In this document: positions 45,434-52,707 of the stretch, one piece after another
Numbering within the stretch: the first letter of the stretch is position 1
Layout of the letters: each line of letters begins with the position of its first letter
From: JAQVCM01 sp040403095
Lineage (GTDB): Bacteria > Bacteroidota > Bacteroidia > Flavobacteriales_D > Crocinitomicaceae
Direction: 5' to 3'
Length of the DNA: 64,000 nucleotides
Assembly: GCA_040403095.1 (NCBI GenBank)
Contig: JBBALI010000001.1
Coordinates: 62,001-126,000, forward strand
Notes under the pieces: model-generated
The model's input: only the letters and a program-made list of their open reading frames with translations
The model's database searches: none
What the model was told of the DNA's origin: nothing
Position numbers and translations under genes: made by a program

Positions 45434-46492
45434 TTACAAGATCAACATGGCGTCGCCGTAAGAATAGAATTTGTATTTTTCTTTGATGGCAGTTTGATAT
45501 GCCTCCATCATCAAATCGTGTCCGCAGAATGCAGAAATCATCATCAATAAAGTAGACAATGGTGTGTGGAAATTAGTTACCAAACAATCAGCAATACTGA
45601 AATCATAAGGAGGAAAAATGAATTTATTTGTCCAACCATCAAAAGGTTTCAATAATCCATCAGTAGAAACTGAAGTTTCAATCGAACGCATAGAAGTGGT
45701 GCCAATTGCGCAAACTTTGTGTTTAGTCGTTTTCGCTTTGTTCACAATATCAACACATTTTTGATTGATAATCACTTGTTCAGAATCCATTTTGTGTTTG
45801 GTCAAATCTTCAACTTCAACCGTTCTGAAAGTACCTAAACCAACATGCAAAGTAACTTCGGCAAAATTAACACCTTTCAACTCCAATCTTTTCAATAATT
45901 CTCTTGAAAAGTGTAAACCAGCCGTTGGTGCCGCAACTGCTCCCTCTTCTTTTGCATAAATTGTCTGATATCTTTCTTCGTCAGATTCTTCAACACCTCT
46001 TTTGATGTATTTTGGAAGTGGCGTTTCACCCAATTCAGTGATTTTTGCCTTGAAATCTTCGTAAGGTCCGTCAAATAAGAAACGCAAGGTACGTCCACGA
46101 GAAGTGGTGTTGTCGATTACTTCGGCTACCAAAGAGTCATCGTCACCAAAATATAATTTGTTTCCAATTCTGATTTTTCTTGCTGGATCCACCAAAACAT
46201 CCCAAAGTAAACTTTCGCGATTCAATTCTCTTAACAAGAAAACTTCAATTTTCGCACCTGTTTTTTCTTTATTTCCATACATTCTTGCTGGAAAAACTTT
46301 GGTGTTATTGGTAATCATCACATCACCATCACTGAAATAATTGATGATGTCTTTGAATAATTTATGTTCAATTTTACCCGTTTTACGGTGAATGACCATC
46401 AATCTGGCTTCGTCTCTGTTTTCTTGTGGATATTCAGCAATCAATTCATCTGGTAAATCAAAACTGAATTCTGAAAGTTTCATTTTGCTCAT
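45434..46492 (-). CDS. queA: S-adenosylmethionine:tRNA ribosyltransferase-isomerase
   Basis: Transfers and isomerises the ribosyl group of SAM onto preQ1 at tRNA position 34, forming epoxyqueuosine. 352 residues. Landmarks: SFDLPDELIAEYP, the VMITNNTKVFPAR segment, GAVAAPTAGLHFS, HVGLGTF, and GTTSMRSIE. Start could equally be the ATG at 46483 (MKLSEFSFDLP), which matches the usual N-terminus. An exact TACCTTTG lies 73 bp upstream. Confidence 0.96.
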   Translation of the reverse strand: MSKMKLSEFSFDLPDELIAEYPQENRDEARLMVIHRKTGKIEHKLFKDIINYFSDGDVMITNNTKVFPARMYGNKEKTGAKIEVFLLRELNRESLLWDVLVDPARKIRIGNKLYFGDDDSLVAEVIDNTTSRGRTLRFLFDGPYEDFKAKITELGETPLPKYIKRGVEESDEERYQTIYAKEEGAVAAPTAGLHFSRELLKRLELKGVNFAEVTLHVGLGTFRTVEVEDLTKHKMDSEQVIINQKCVDIVNKAKTTKHKVCAIGTTSMRSIETSVSTDGLLKPFDGWTNKFIFPPYDFSIADCLVTNFHTPLSTLLMMISAFCGHDLMMEAYQTAIKEKYKFYSYGDAMLIL

Positions 46493-46565
46493 TCGCTATA
46501 TATTTTAGTAAAATATTGTAAATCTAAACTGAAAAAAATATCCTTTTCAACAGTCAAAAAGAGCA

Positions 46566-46573
46566 CAAAGGTA
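46566..46573 (-). promoter_or_regulatory. TAnnTTTG -7 box upstream of queA
   Basis: Minus-strand TACCTTTG, 73 bp before queA; implies a leader of about 65 nt. Confidence 0.45.
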
Positions 46574-46641
46574 TAAAAATTTCACGTACTTTTTTGAGTT
46601 TAATTCGCTTTTATTTTTTATCAGAGTAAAATAACAAAAAC

Positions 46642-46671
46642 AAAAAAAGTCGAACTTTTCAGTCCGACTTT
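46642..46671 (-). terminator. Intrinsic terminator of the small-lipoprotein pair
   Basis: Stem aaagtcg / cgacttt with a 12-nt loop, followed on the minus strand by a T run. Lies just beyond the stop at 46693. Confidence 0.75.
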
Positions 46672-46692
46672 CAATATTTTTAAAGGCTGTAA

Positions 46693-47076
46693 TTATTGAA
46701 TAAAAACAGTTTCTTCATTTGTAACTTCTTCTTCAATTTTGATGATTCCAGTTCCTTTCAAACCATCTTTTTTAGCATCTATGTTCAAAACAGCAACACC
46801 TGCTTGACCTAATTGATACTCATCGTTGAAATTGAAAACTGCAATTCCATCTTCATTAGAATACGCCGTATCATATAAAGTAACACTTGCAGGGTTGTTT
46901 GTTGTCGAAACACCTTTCAAAATCACTTTACACCCTATTACAGGATTATTATCCTTGTCTTTCACGTAAATATTAGCAATTGTATCTTTTTTCTTACGGC
47001 AACTAGTTACAATAAAGAATGAAGAAACAGTGATTAAGCTTAAAAATAAAAACGCTTTTGAGAAAATGAATTTCAT
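46693..47076 (-). CDS. Small beta-domain lipoprotein (paralogue of its neighbour)
   Basis: 127 residues. SPII signal ending FFIVTSC (Cys 26), basic RKKKD, then one carboxypeptidase-regulatory/Ig-like beta domain (IANIYVKDKDNNPVIGCKVIL, YSNEDGIAVFNFND, KGTGIIKI). It shares size, signal type and the strand order 'V...N...GxAxFxxxDy' with the next lipoprotein and is probably its paralogue. The gap is 39 bp, so one operon. Function unknown. Confidence 0.7.
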   Translation of the reverse strand: MKFIFSKAFLFLSLITVSSFFIVTSCRKKKDTIANIYVKDKDNNPVIGCKVILKGVSTTNNPASVTLYDTAYSNEDGIAVFNFNDEYQLGQAGVAVLNIDAKKDGLKGTGIIKIEEEVTNEETVFIQ

Positions 47077-47115
47077 AATATTTTGATTTATTTTAAAGTG
47101 AACGTAAAAACCTGA

Positions 47116-47496
47116 TTAAGGTTCCATAATAATTGTTTCCACATTCGTGATGTTTGCTCTGCAACGGATTCTACCGTAACCTACCTTGTTATCTTTTTTG
47201 ACAATAATATCAAAATAACCAACTTCTCCTTTCGGTGGTTTTTCTCCAAAATAGTCAGTCATGTCAAAAGTTGCAAAACCAGTTGAATTTGTAAACAATG
47301 TGTCCACATATGCCTTGGTTGCAGGAGTAGAATTTATATCTCCAATTATCACAACTTTTGCGTTATTTTCCAATTGATTGGCATTTGATCTAACAAAAAT
47401 TTTCATGATAGATGGGTCTCTTTTACAAGATTGCAAAGTAATAGTTACCATAGCAAACATGAAAAGAAGTGCAGTAAATTTAAAGGTCTTTTTCAT
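47116..47496 (-). CDS. Small beta-domain lipoprotein (paralogue of its neighbour)
   Basis: 126 residues from ATG 47496 (the codon before is TTG). SPII signal ending ITLQSC (Cys 23), then a single beta domain: IMKIFVRSNANQLENNAKVVII, FTNSTGFATFDMTDYF, VGYGRIRC, ending VETIIMEP. It parallels the downstream lipoprotein, whose tail is EETVFIQ. The promoter carries both elements, TTG-N23-TAACTTTG. Confidence 0.7.
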   Translation of the reverse strand: MKKTFKFTALLFMFAMVTITLQSCKRDPSIMKIFVRSNANQLENNAKVVIIGDINSTPATKAYVDTLFTNSTGFATFDMTDYFGEKPPKGEVGYFDIIVKKDNKVGYGRIRCRANITNVETIIMEP

Positions 47497-47516
47497 CAAT
47501 TTAAATTCTTTAAGTT

Positions 47517-47550
47517 CAAAGTTAATCTATTTATTTAACTTATTTTCCAA
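47517..47550 (-). promoter_or_regulatory. Bacteroidota-type promoter of the small-lipoprotein pair
   Basis: Minus strand: TTG (47550-47548), 23 bp, TAACTTTG (47524-47517), 20 bp to the ATG. Good match at both elements. Confidence 0.65.
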
Positions 47551-47670
47551 AATCTTGGTTATTTACTAAATTCGCAAGCGGAAAGTAAAAATAGTACCAA
47601 ATAGACTACAAATAAATAAAAAAGGTTTGAATCTTGCAATTAAATTTTTCCAAACCTCTCATGAAGACGT

Positions 47671-47678
47671 TATCTTTG
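47671..47678 (+). promoter_or_regulatory. TAnnTTTG -7 box for pheS
   Basis: Plus-strand TATCTTTG, 30 bp upstream of the pheS ATG. Confidence 0.6.
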
Positions 47679-47708
47679 TGGTAAAAGTTGGTTGATTTTT
47701 GACAAAAT

Positions 47709-48731
47709 ATGAAAGAAAAAATAAAAATATTAGCTGCTGAAATTGAAAGTTTTGCAATTTCAAATCTTCAAGAATTGGAAAATTACAGAATCAAATTTAT
47801 AGGGACCAAAGGTTCTGTAAAAGAGCTATTCAATGATCTAAAAACTGTTCCCAACGAAGAGAAAAAAGAAATTGGTCAGTTGATGAATGGCTTGAGAATG
47901 TTGGCGGAAGACAGATTCAATCAATTTAAAACCAGCCTTGAGGAAGCAAACAACAAAGCTGAATCAATTGATTATTCAAGACCAGGAGAAGATTTTTCCA
48001 TCGGTTCTCACCATCCTATTTCTTTGGTTCGCTCTGAAATTATCGCTATTTTCAACCGCATTGGTTACACCGTTTCTGAAGGTCCAGAAATTGAAGATGA
48101 TTGGCACAATTTTTCTGCATTAAATTTTCCCCCTGAACATCCTGCACGAGACATGCAAGATACCTTTTTCATTGAAAAAGGTGAAAATGAAATGGCTTTA
48201 AGAACACATACTTCCTCCGTTCAAGTGCGTGTGATGGAAAATCAACAACCGCCAATTAGAACTATTTCTCCTGGAAGAGTTTATAGAAACGAGGCAATTT
48301 CAGCACGTGCGCATTGCTTTTTTCACCAAGTTGAAGGTTTATACATAGACAAAAATGTTTCTTTCGCTGATTTAAAGCAGACTTTGTTGCACTTTGCGCA
48401 AGAAATGTTTAGCGAAAAAGCACAAATTCGCTTGCGTCCATCTTATTTTCCCTTCACAGAGCCAAGCGCTGAAGTGGATGTTTCTTGCTCCATTTGTAAT
48501 GCAAAAGGTTGCAATGTTTGCAAATATACTGGCTGGCTTGAAATTTTGGGCTGTGGAATGGTTGATCCAAACGTACTTGAAGCTGCTGGCATTGATTCGA
48601 AAGTCTACAGCGGTTTTGCATTTGGAATGGGAATCGAAAGAATCACACAATTAAAATATAAAGTCAACGATTTGCGTTTGTATTCTGAAAATGACATTCG
48701 CTTCTTGAAACAATTTACATCCGTATTATAA
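47709..48731 (+). CDS. pheS: Phenylalanyl-tRNA synthetase alpha subunit
   Basis: Catalytic subunit of the alpha2-beta2 enzyme charging tRNA(Phe). 340 residues: N-terminal coiled coil (1-85), then the class II core with HPISLVRSEI, GPEIEDDWHNF, LRTHTSSVQVR (motif 2), and SGFAFGMGIERI (motif 3). Contains a CSICNAKGCNVCKYTGW segment, a Cys cluster seen in many bacterial PheS. pheT is not adjacent. ytxJ starts 11 bp downstream. Confidence 0.97.
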   Translation: MKEKIKILAAEIESFAISNLQELENYRIKFIGTKGSVKELFNDLKTVPNEEKKEIGQLMNGLRMLAEDRFNQFKTSLEEANNKAESIDYSRPGEDFSIGSHHPISLVRSEIIAIFNRIGYTVSEGPEIEDDWHNFSALNFPPEHPARDMQDTFFIEKGENEMALRTHTSSVQVRVMENQQPPIRTISPGRVYRNEAISARAHCFFHQVEGLYIDKNVSFADLKQTLLHFAQEMFSEKAQIRLRPSYFPFTEPSAEVDVSCSICNAKGCNVCKYTGWLEILGCGMVDPNVLEAAGIDSKVYSGFAFGMGIERITQLKYKVNDLRLYSENDIRFLKQFTSVL

Positions 48732-48742
48732 AATTATCCAAC

Positions 48743-49111
48743 ATGGGACTTTTTTCAAAATCATCCACTCCAATTTCCTCTTTTCCTTGGAAAGAAATAA
48801 CTTCAGTTGAAGAATTCAATGAAATGTTGAACGCGCCAACCGAAAAAGCAAAACTGTTTTTCAAACACAGCACCCGCTGCAGCATTTCTTCTATGGCCTT
48901 GAAGGGTTTTGAAAGAGAATGGAATGTTTCTAGCAATGATTTTGAATTGTACTTTGTAGATTTAATTGCACACAGAGATATTTCCAATGCCATTGCTGCT
49001 GAATCGCATGTTGAACATCAATCACCGCAAGTAGTGGTATGGAGAAATGGTGAAGTGGTTTACAATGCATCTCACCACCACATTGACGCGCAAAAAATTC
49101 AACAATCTTAA
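48743..49111 (+). CDS. ytxJ: YtxJ-type (bacilliredoxin-like) redox protein
   Basis: 122 residues with a thioredoxin-like fold and a single active-site Cys in HSTRCSISSMAL, followed by SPQVVVWRNGEVVYNASHHHI. This is the YtxJ/BrxC family, which removes low-molecular-weight thiols (bacillithiol) from proteins in Firmicutes and is also found in Bacteroidota. Here the CxxS arrangement is kept. Cytosolic, in the pheS operon. Confidence 0.88.
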   Translation: MGLFSKSSTPISSFPWKEITSVEEFNEMLNAPTEKAKLFFKHSTRCSISSMALKGFEREWNVSSNDFELYFVDLIAHRDISNAIAAESHVEHQSPQVVVWRNGEVVYNASHHHIDAQKIQQS

Positions 49112-49123
49112 CCCTTTTTTGTC

Positions 49124-50203
49124 ATGAAAAAATCTTTGATTCCATTTATAATGATCTTAATTTCAGGCATTTTTGTTTTTCAGTCTTGCGATGAACCTGT
49201 TGTTGAGGATGAAAAAATACCAGCAGAATTTACTTTTGAAGACAATATCGCTGTGATTTATGATGAAGTTGTGCCTGTTGGATTTAAAGTAAATGAAAAA
49301 GATGTTTCCAAAATAGAATTGATTTTCAATGACAGTGTTTTCAAGACGTGGGTAAACCCATCTGGAAAATTGTCTTTTAATTTGGATGCAAGTTTTTACG
49401 GTTTGGGAGCAAAATTATTGACCTTAAAATCAACGTTAAAATCTGGTGAAACATTTACGGATCAAAGATTATTGAGGGTTTTATCAGATGTAGCTCCTCA
49501 ACAATGGTCAGTTTCAATCGTTCAATCTTTTCCGCACAATTCTTTGAGTTTTACGCAAGGTTTGGAATTCAGCAACGGCGAATTGTTTGAAAGCACGGGA
49601 GATCCTAATCACGACGGTTCGACAATTGTTTCAAAAGTAAATCTAAAAACGGGTGCAACAATTGAAAAAAATGGTTTGGACGCCAACTATTTCGGTGAAG
49701 GAATTACTGTGTTGAATGACAAGGTATTTCAAATCACTTGGAGAGAACAAAAGTGTTTTGTGTATGACAGCAAATCTTTGCAAATGAAATTGAAAGATTT
49801 CAGTTATACAGGCGAAGGTTGGGGCTTGTGCAACGACGGCAAAAGCATTATCATGTCCGACGGAACAGAAAGAATCACTTTTAGAAATCCTGAAAACTTT
49901 CAAATCGAAAGAACCATTGAAGTATACGATCAAGTTGGCCCACGAGCTAAATTGAATGAATTAGAATACATCGACGGGAAAATCTATGCCAATGTATGGA
50001 TGCTGGATATAATTATAGTGATAGACCCAAATACAGGAAAAGTTATCGCTGAGATTGACGCATCTAATGTTTCCATGGAAGGAAAAGGAATGGGCGACGT
50101 TTTGAATGGAATTGCATACAACCCAATGAGCAAAAAACTCTATTTAACAGGAAAATACTGGAATAAATTATTTGAAGTAAAGGAAGTTAAAGGAGAAAGT
50201 TAA
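49124..50203 (+). CDS. Glutaminyl-peptide cyclotransferase lipoprotein (beta-propeller type)
   Basis: 359 residues. SPII signal with FVFQSC (Cys 22) and an N-terminal Ig-like extension (about 30-125). The plant-type glutaminyl cyclase propeller follows: FPHNSLSFTQGLEF, GLDANYFGEGITVL, QITWREQKCFVYD, GEGWGLCNDG, LNELEYIDGKIYANVW, VLNGIAYNP. It should convert N-terminal Gln of exported proteins to pyroglutamate. In Bacteroidota, T9SS and lipoprotein precursors are common targets; that link is inference. Last gene of the pheS run. Confidence 0.9.
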   Translation: MKKSLIPFIMILISGIFVFQSCDEPVVEDEKIPAEFTFEDNIAVIYDEVVPVGFKVNEKDVSKIELIFNDSVFKTWVNPSGKLSFNLDASFYGLGAKLLTLKSTLKSGETFTDQRLLRVLSDVAPQQWSVSIVQSFPHNSLSFTQGLEFSNGELFESTGDPNHDGSTIVSKVNLKTGATIEKNGLDANYFGEGITVLNDKVFQITWREQKCFVYDSKSLQMKLKDFSYTGEGWGLCNDGKSIIMSDGTERITFRNPENFQIERTIEVYDQVGPRAKLNELEYIDGKIYANVWMLDIIIVIDPNTGKVIAEIDASNVSMEGKGMGDVLNGIAYNPMSKKLYLTGKYWNKLFEVKEVKGES

Positions 50204-50298
50204 ATTTTTCTGATTTGAATTTACTTATTGTTTCTACTTGCTGAATTTACTTGATATGGTCAATTGAAATTTAATCTTAAAAACTTGATTAAAATAAA

Positions 50299-50324
50299 AA
50301 AGTCAGCACTTACATACTGACTTT
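50299..50324 (-). terminator. Terminator hairpin A (copy of the tRNA-Asn terminator)
   Basis: Stem aaagtcag / ctgacttt; the minus-strand 3' side continues in T. It ends the Bor-like gene. With flanks 50291-50324 it matches 51021-51054 at 31 of 34 bases, by my count. Confidence 0.75.
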
Positions 50325-50350
50325 GGGAAGCTAAAACAACGAATACATTG

Positions 50351-50677
50351 TCACTTTTCAGCAGGTACAACGTCTTTTTTTGCGTTGATTTTAATTGTAT
50401 AAGTAGAAACGATACCTAATGTTAAAGATGAAATAATTACATCTCCCAAATTCCTTCTGGTAACTACTTCACAATTCCCTGAAGCAGGAGTATTAGCACT
50501 TGCCCTCCCAACAGGAAAAACACCCCAAAATAACCATATTTGCTTTGCTTTGGCATAGGTATATTGTTCCCCTTGTTGTTCCCTGTACGTCCCAACTTGA
50601 GTTTTAGTAGTCATACATGCGCTTAATGATAATAAAACAATTACAAAAGCTATAAAATTTGATTTTAACATCTCCAT
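50351..50677 (-). CDS. Bor-like small lipoprotein
   Basis: 108 residues. SPII signal with LSLSAC (Cys 21). The mature part resembles the lambda Bor / Iss family in layout: a short polar lead, a hydrophobic WLFWGVFPVG segment, a GNCEVVTRR segment, then DVIISSLTLGIVSTYTIKI. The resemblance is to pattern and length and is not certain. In enterobacteria such proteins give serum resistance; here only 'outer-membrane lipoprotein' is safe. Starts at ATG 50677 or 50671. Confidence 0.55.
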   Translation of the reverse strand: MEMLKSNFIAFVIVLLSLSACMTTKTQVGTYREQQGEQYTYAKAKQIWLFWGVFPVGRASANTPASGNCEVVTRRNLGDVIISSLTLGIVSTYTIKINAKKDVVPAEK

Positions 50678-50775
50678 TCAGTTTGATTTTAATTAATTTA
50701 ATTTTTGATAAAACTAAGATTTATTTCTATTGTAAGTTATTTACATGAAACTATTTATAGACCTGAAAATCTCTT

Positions 50776-50997
50776 CTAAACTACACTTTTCATTTTCTTA
50801 ATGTGTCGTTCAATTAGCAAAGATTGTCTTTTACTTTTACAATCGATTGTAAAATATACTTCCCAATCTGATGCTCGCTTTGTGTAAAAAGCACCTTTCT
50901 TAGCATTATGAAAAGCCTTTCGAGTTTCAACATTAAAACTTGAACCAATATAAAAATTGTCTATTTCTTGGGAATATAAAATGTAAACTTGATGCAT
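50776..50997 (-). CDS. GIY-YIG domain protein
   Basis: 73 residues from ATG 50997: MHQVYILYSQ then NFYIGSS (the GIY-YIG pair), ETRKAFHNAKKGAFYTKR, and LIERHIKKMK with the Glu. The frame is open further upstream but there runs through the tRNA-Asn terminator and into the tRNA gene, so the longer version is excluded. These small UvrC/Slx1-type domains are common in Bacteroidota; nuclease activity is assumed from the family and no target is known. Confidence 0.85.
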   Translation of the reverse strand: MHQVYILYSQEIDNFYIGSSFNVETRKAFHNAKKGAFYTKRASDWEVYFTIDCKSKRQSLLIERHIKKMKSVV

Positions 50998-51025
50998 TTT
51001 TAGAATTGTAAAAGGTTCTAAAAAC

Positions 51026-51055
51026 AAAAAAGTCAGCACATACATGCTGACTTTT
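51026..51055 (-). terminator. Terminator hairpin B of tRNA-Asn
   Basis: Perfect 11-bp stem aaaagtcagca / tgctgactttt with a 6-nt loop, T run on the minus strand. Lies 8 bp past the tRNA 3' end. Confidence 0.85.
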
Positions 51056-51063
51056 GACTTTTG

Positions 51064-51137
51064 CGCTCTCTCTTGGGCTCGAACCAAGGACCCTCTGATT
51101 AACAGTCAGATGCTCTAACCAACTGAGCTAAGAAAGC
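51064..51137 (-). tRNA. tRNA-Asn (GTT)
   Basis: 74 nt on the minus strand. Acceptor stem GCTTTCT pairs with AGAGAGC (one G-T); D arm TAGCTCAGTTGGTTAGAGC; anticodon stem-loop CTGACTGTTAATCAG with anticodon GTT; T arm with GGTTCGAGCC. Discriminator is G; the CCA end is not encoded. Confidence 0.95.
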
Positions 51138-51259
51138 GTTGACAACTCTATTTTGAATTGCGAGTGCAAATATATACAAAGATTTTTAAATGAAGTCAAA
51201 AGAACAGCAAAAAAACTAATATTTTCTTGATGGAATATTAATCAATTGTAAATCAATAA

Positions 51260-51718
51260 TTAAAAATCATCTTCATCTAAAGTGAAATCGTCCAATGAGG
51301 TTTCAATGCAGTCTGCATCGTCGTCGCAGTCATTGTTGTCGCTGTCGACTAAATCTTCTAAAAGCACATCGTCGCATTTTGCTGGGCGAAGGATATTTGT
51401 TTTGGAAACATTTAATCTGATTTCTGTTCTCAAAAAACCATCTTCTTGGCTGTAAGCTTTTGCAAACGGACTTCCGATCAATTCAACTAATGCGCCTTTT
51501 TTAAGGAAATCCAAAATGCGCAAATTGGCACCGTCTTTTTTCCAAATGGTACAATTGACCCAAGTTGTTTTCGTTTTTGACTCTCCAGTGCGTTTATCAC
51601 GCCAATTTTTGTTGTGAGCAACTGGGAAATTAATTGCGACAACACCACGTTCCATGTTTTTAATTGTTGCGTCTTTACCGATGTTACCTATTAATCTTGT
51701 TTCGAATACCGTAGCCAT
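51260..51718 (-). CDS. ssb: Single-stranded DNA-binding protein
   Basis: 152 residues. N-terminal OB fold (1-108) with ETRLIGNIGKDATIKN, FPVAHNKNW, KTTWVNCTIWKK and a GALVELIGSP strand. The tail is very acidic and ends LDEDDF, the peptide that recruits SSB partner proteins. Unusually, the acidic linker carries three cysteines (AKCDD, NNDCDDDADC) where most SSBs have Gly/Gln-rich sequence. Also of note, the linker is short (about 40 residues). Confidence 0.94.
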   Translation of the reverse strand: MATVFETRLIGNIGKDATIKNMERGVVAINFPVAHNKNWRDKRTGESKTKTTWVNCTIWKKDGANLRILDFLKKGALVELIGSPFAKAYSQEDGFLRTEIRLNVSKTNILRPAKCDDVLLEDLVDSDNNDCDDDADCIETSLDDFTLDEDDF

Positions 51719-51884
51719 GTTCGTGTATTTTTGTTGAAAATTAACAAACTATACGGGAATCACAAAATATTGTTCCATTTAATCCACAAATTGAACTAAA
51801 TCAATTCAAAAAAAACCAATATATTCAACAAAATGGATACCTGCAAGAACATTCACCTATTTCTTTTCATTTCTCAAAAACCAT

Positions 51885-51892
51885 TATATTTG
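51885..51892 (+). promoter_or_regulatory. TAnnTTTG -7 box for the GT2 gene
   Basis: Plus-strand TATATTTG, 53 bp before ATG 51946. Confidence 0.5.
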
Positions 51893-51945
51893 TAAGTAAG
51901 TCAAGTTTTAAAAAACTGAATTATTTCTTGACAGATATTTATTTT

Positions 51946-52707
51946 ATGAAAAAACTCTCCATTCTAATTCCAGTATTTAACGAAAGTAAAACCATTTATG
52001 AGGTTTTAGAAAAAGTCAATGGTGTTGTTTTAATTCAAGGTATTGAAAAAGAGATTGTTGTTGTAAATGATTGCTCGACAGATTCTAGCTTGGGGGAAAT
52101 TGAGAAATACATTCAAGAGTTTCCAAGTCATCCCATTGTATTGGTCAACCATGAAATAAATCAAGGAAAAGGTGCCACTTTGAGAACTGGAATTGGTTAT
52201 GCAACAGGAGATTACACCATCATTCAAGATGCAGATTTGGAACTAGACCCAAACGATTACAACAATATTTTGATGCCTGTCTTGGAACAAACAGCGAATA
52301 TTGTCTATGGCAGCAGATTTCTCAAAAAGAAAAAAGAAGGTGCTTTTTTTAGTGTTTTGGCGAATGGTTTTTTGACTCAACTGAGCAATTTGGTTTTTCG
52401 TATTAAAATTACTGATATGGAAACCTGCTACAAATTGATTCCGACTCATATTTTTCAAGCGTTGGTTTTGGTCGAAAATCGATTTGGGTTTGAACCTGAA
52501 ATTACAGCAAAACTGGCAAAAATCAAGTATTTAAAATGGGCTGAAGTTCCTATTACTTACAATCCACGAACAAATGTTCAAGGTAAAAAAATTGGTTGGA
52601 AAGATGGTATTCGTGCCATGTTTTGCATCATTCGCTACGGCTGGTTTTGGAAAGCAGAAAAATCTTTCAAAGACAGTGGCGCATTTATATATTTTGATAA
52701 ACATTGA
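51946..52707 (+). CDS. Family 2 glycosyltransferase (dolichyl/polyprenyl-P mannose synthase type)
   Basis: 253 residues from ATG 51946; the longer frame begins at TTG. GT-A fold: LSILIPVFNESKTI, VVVNDCSTDSS, GKGATLRTGI, and the metal-binding DADLELDP. The ETCYKLIP segment and C-terminal WKDGIRA match the group that transfers hexose to a polyprenyl phosphate. A short hydrophobic stretch may touch the membrane. Its last 23 bp overlap the end of the converging membrane-protein gene. Confidence 0.9.
   Translation: MKKLSILIPVFNESKTIYEVLEKVNGVVLIQGIEKEIVVVNDCSTDSSLGEIEKYIQEFPSHPIVLVNHEINQGKGATLRTGIGYATGDYTIIQDADLELDPNDYNNILMPVLEQTANIVYGSRFLKKKKEGAFFSVLANGFLTQLSNLVFRIKITDMETCYKLIPTHIFQALVLVENRFGFEPEITAKLAKIKYLKWAEVPITYNPRTNVQGKKIGWKDGIRAMFCIIRYGWFWKAEKSFKDSGAFIYFDKH

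Noticed and set aside
50998..51087. Upstream extension of the GIY-YIG frame.
   Set aside because: It is translated from the tRNA-Asn terminator and the tRNA 3' end, so it is an accident of open frame.
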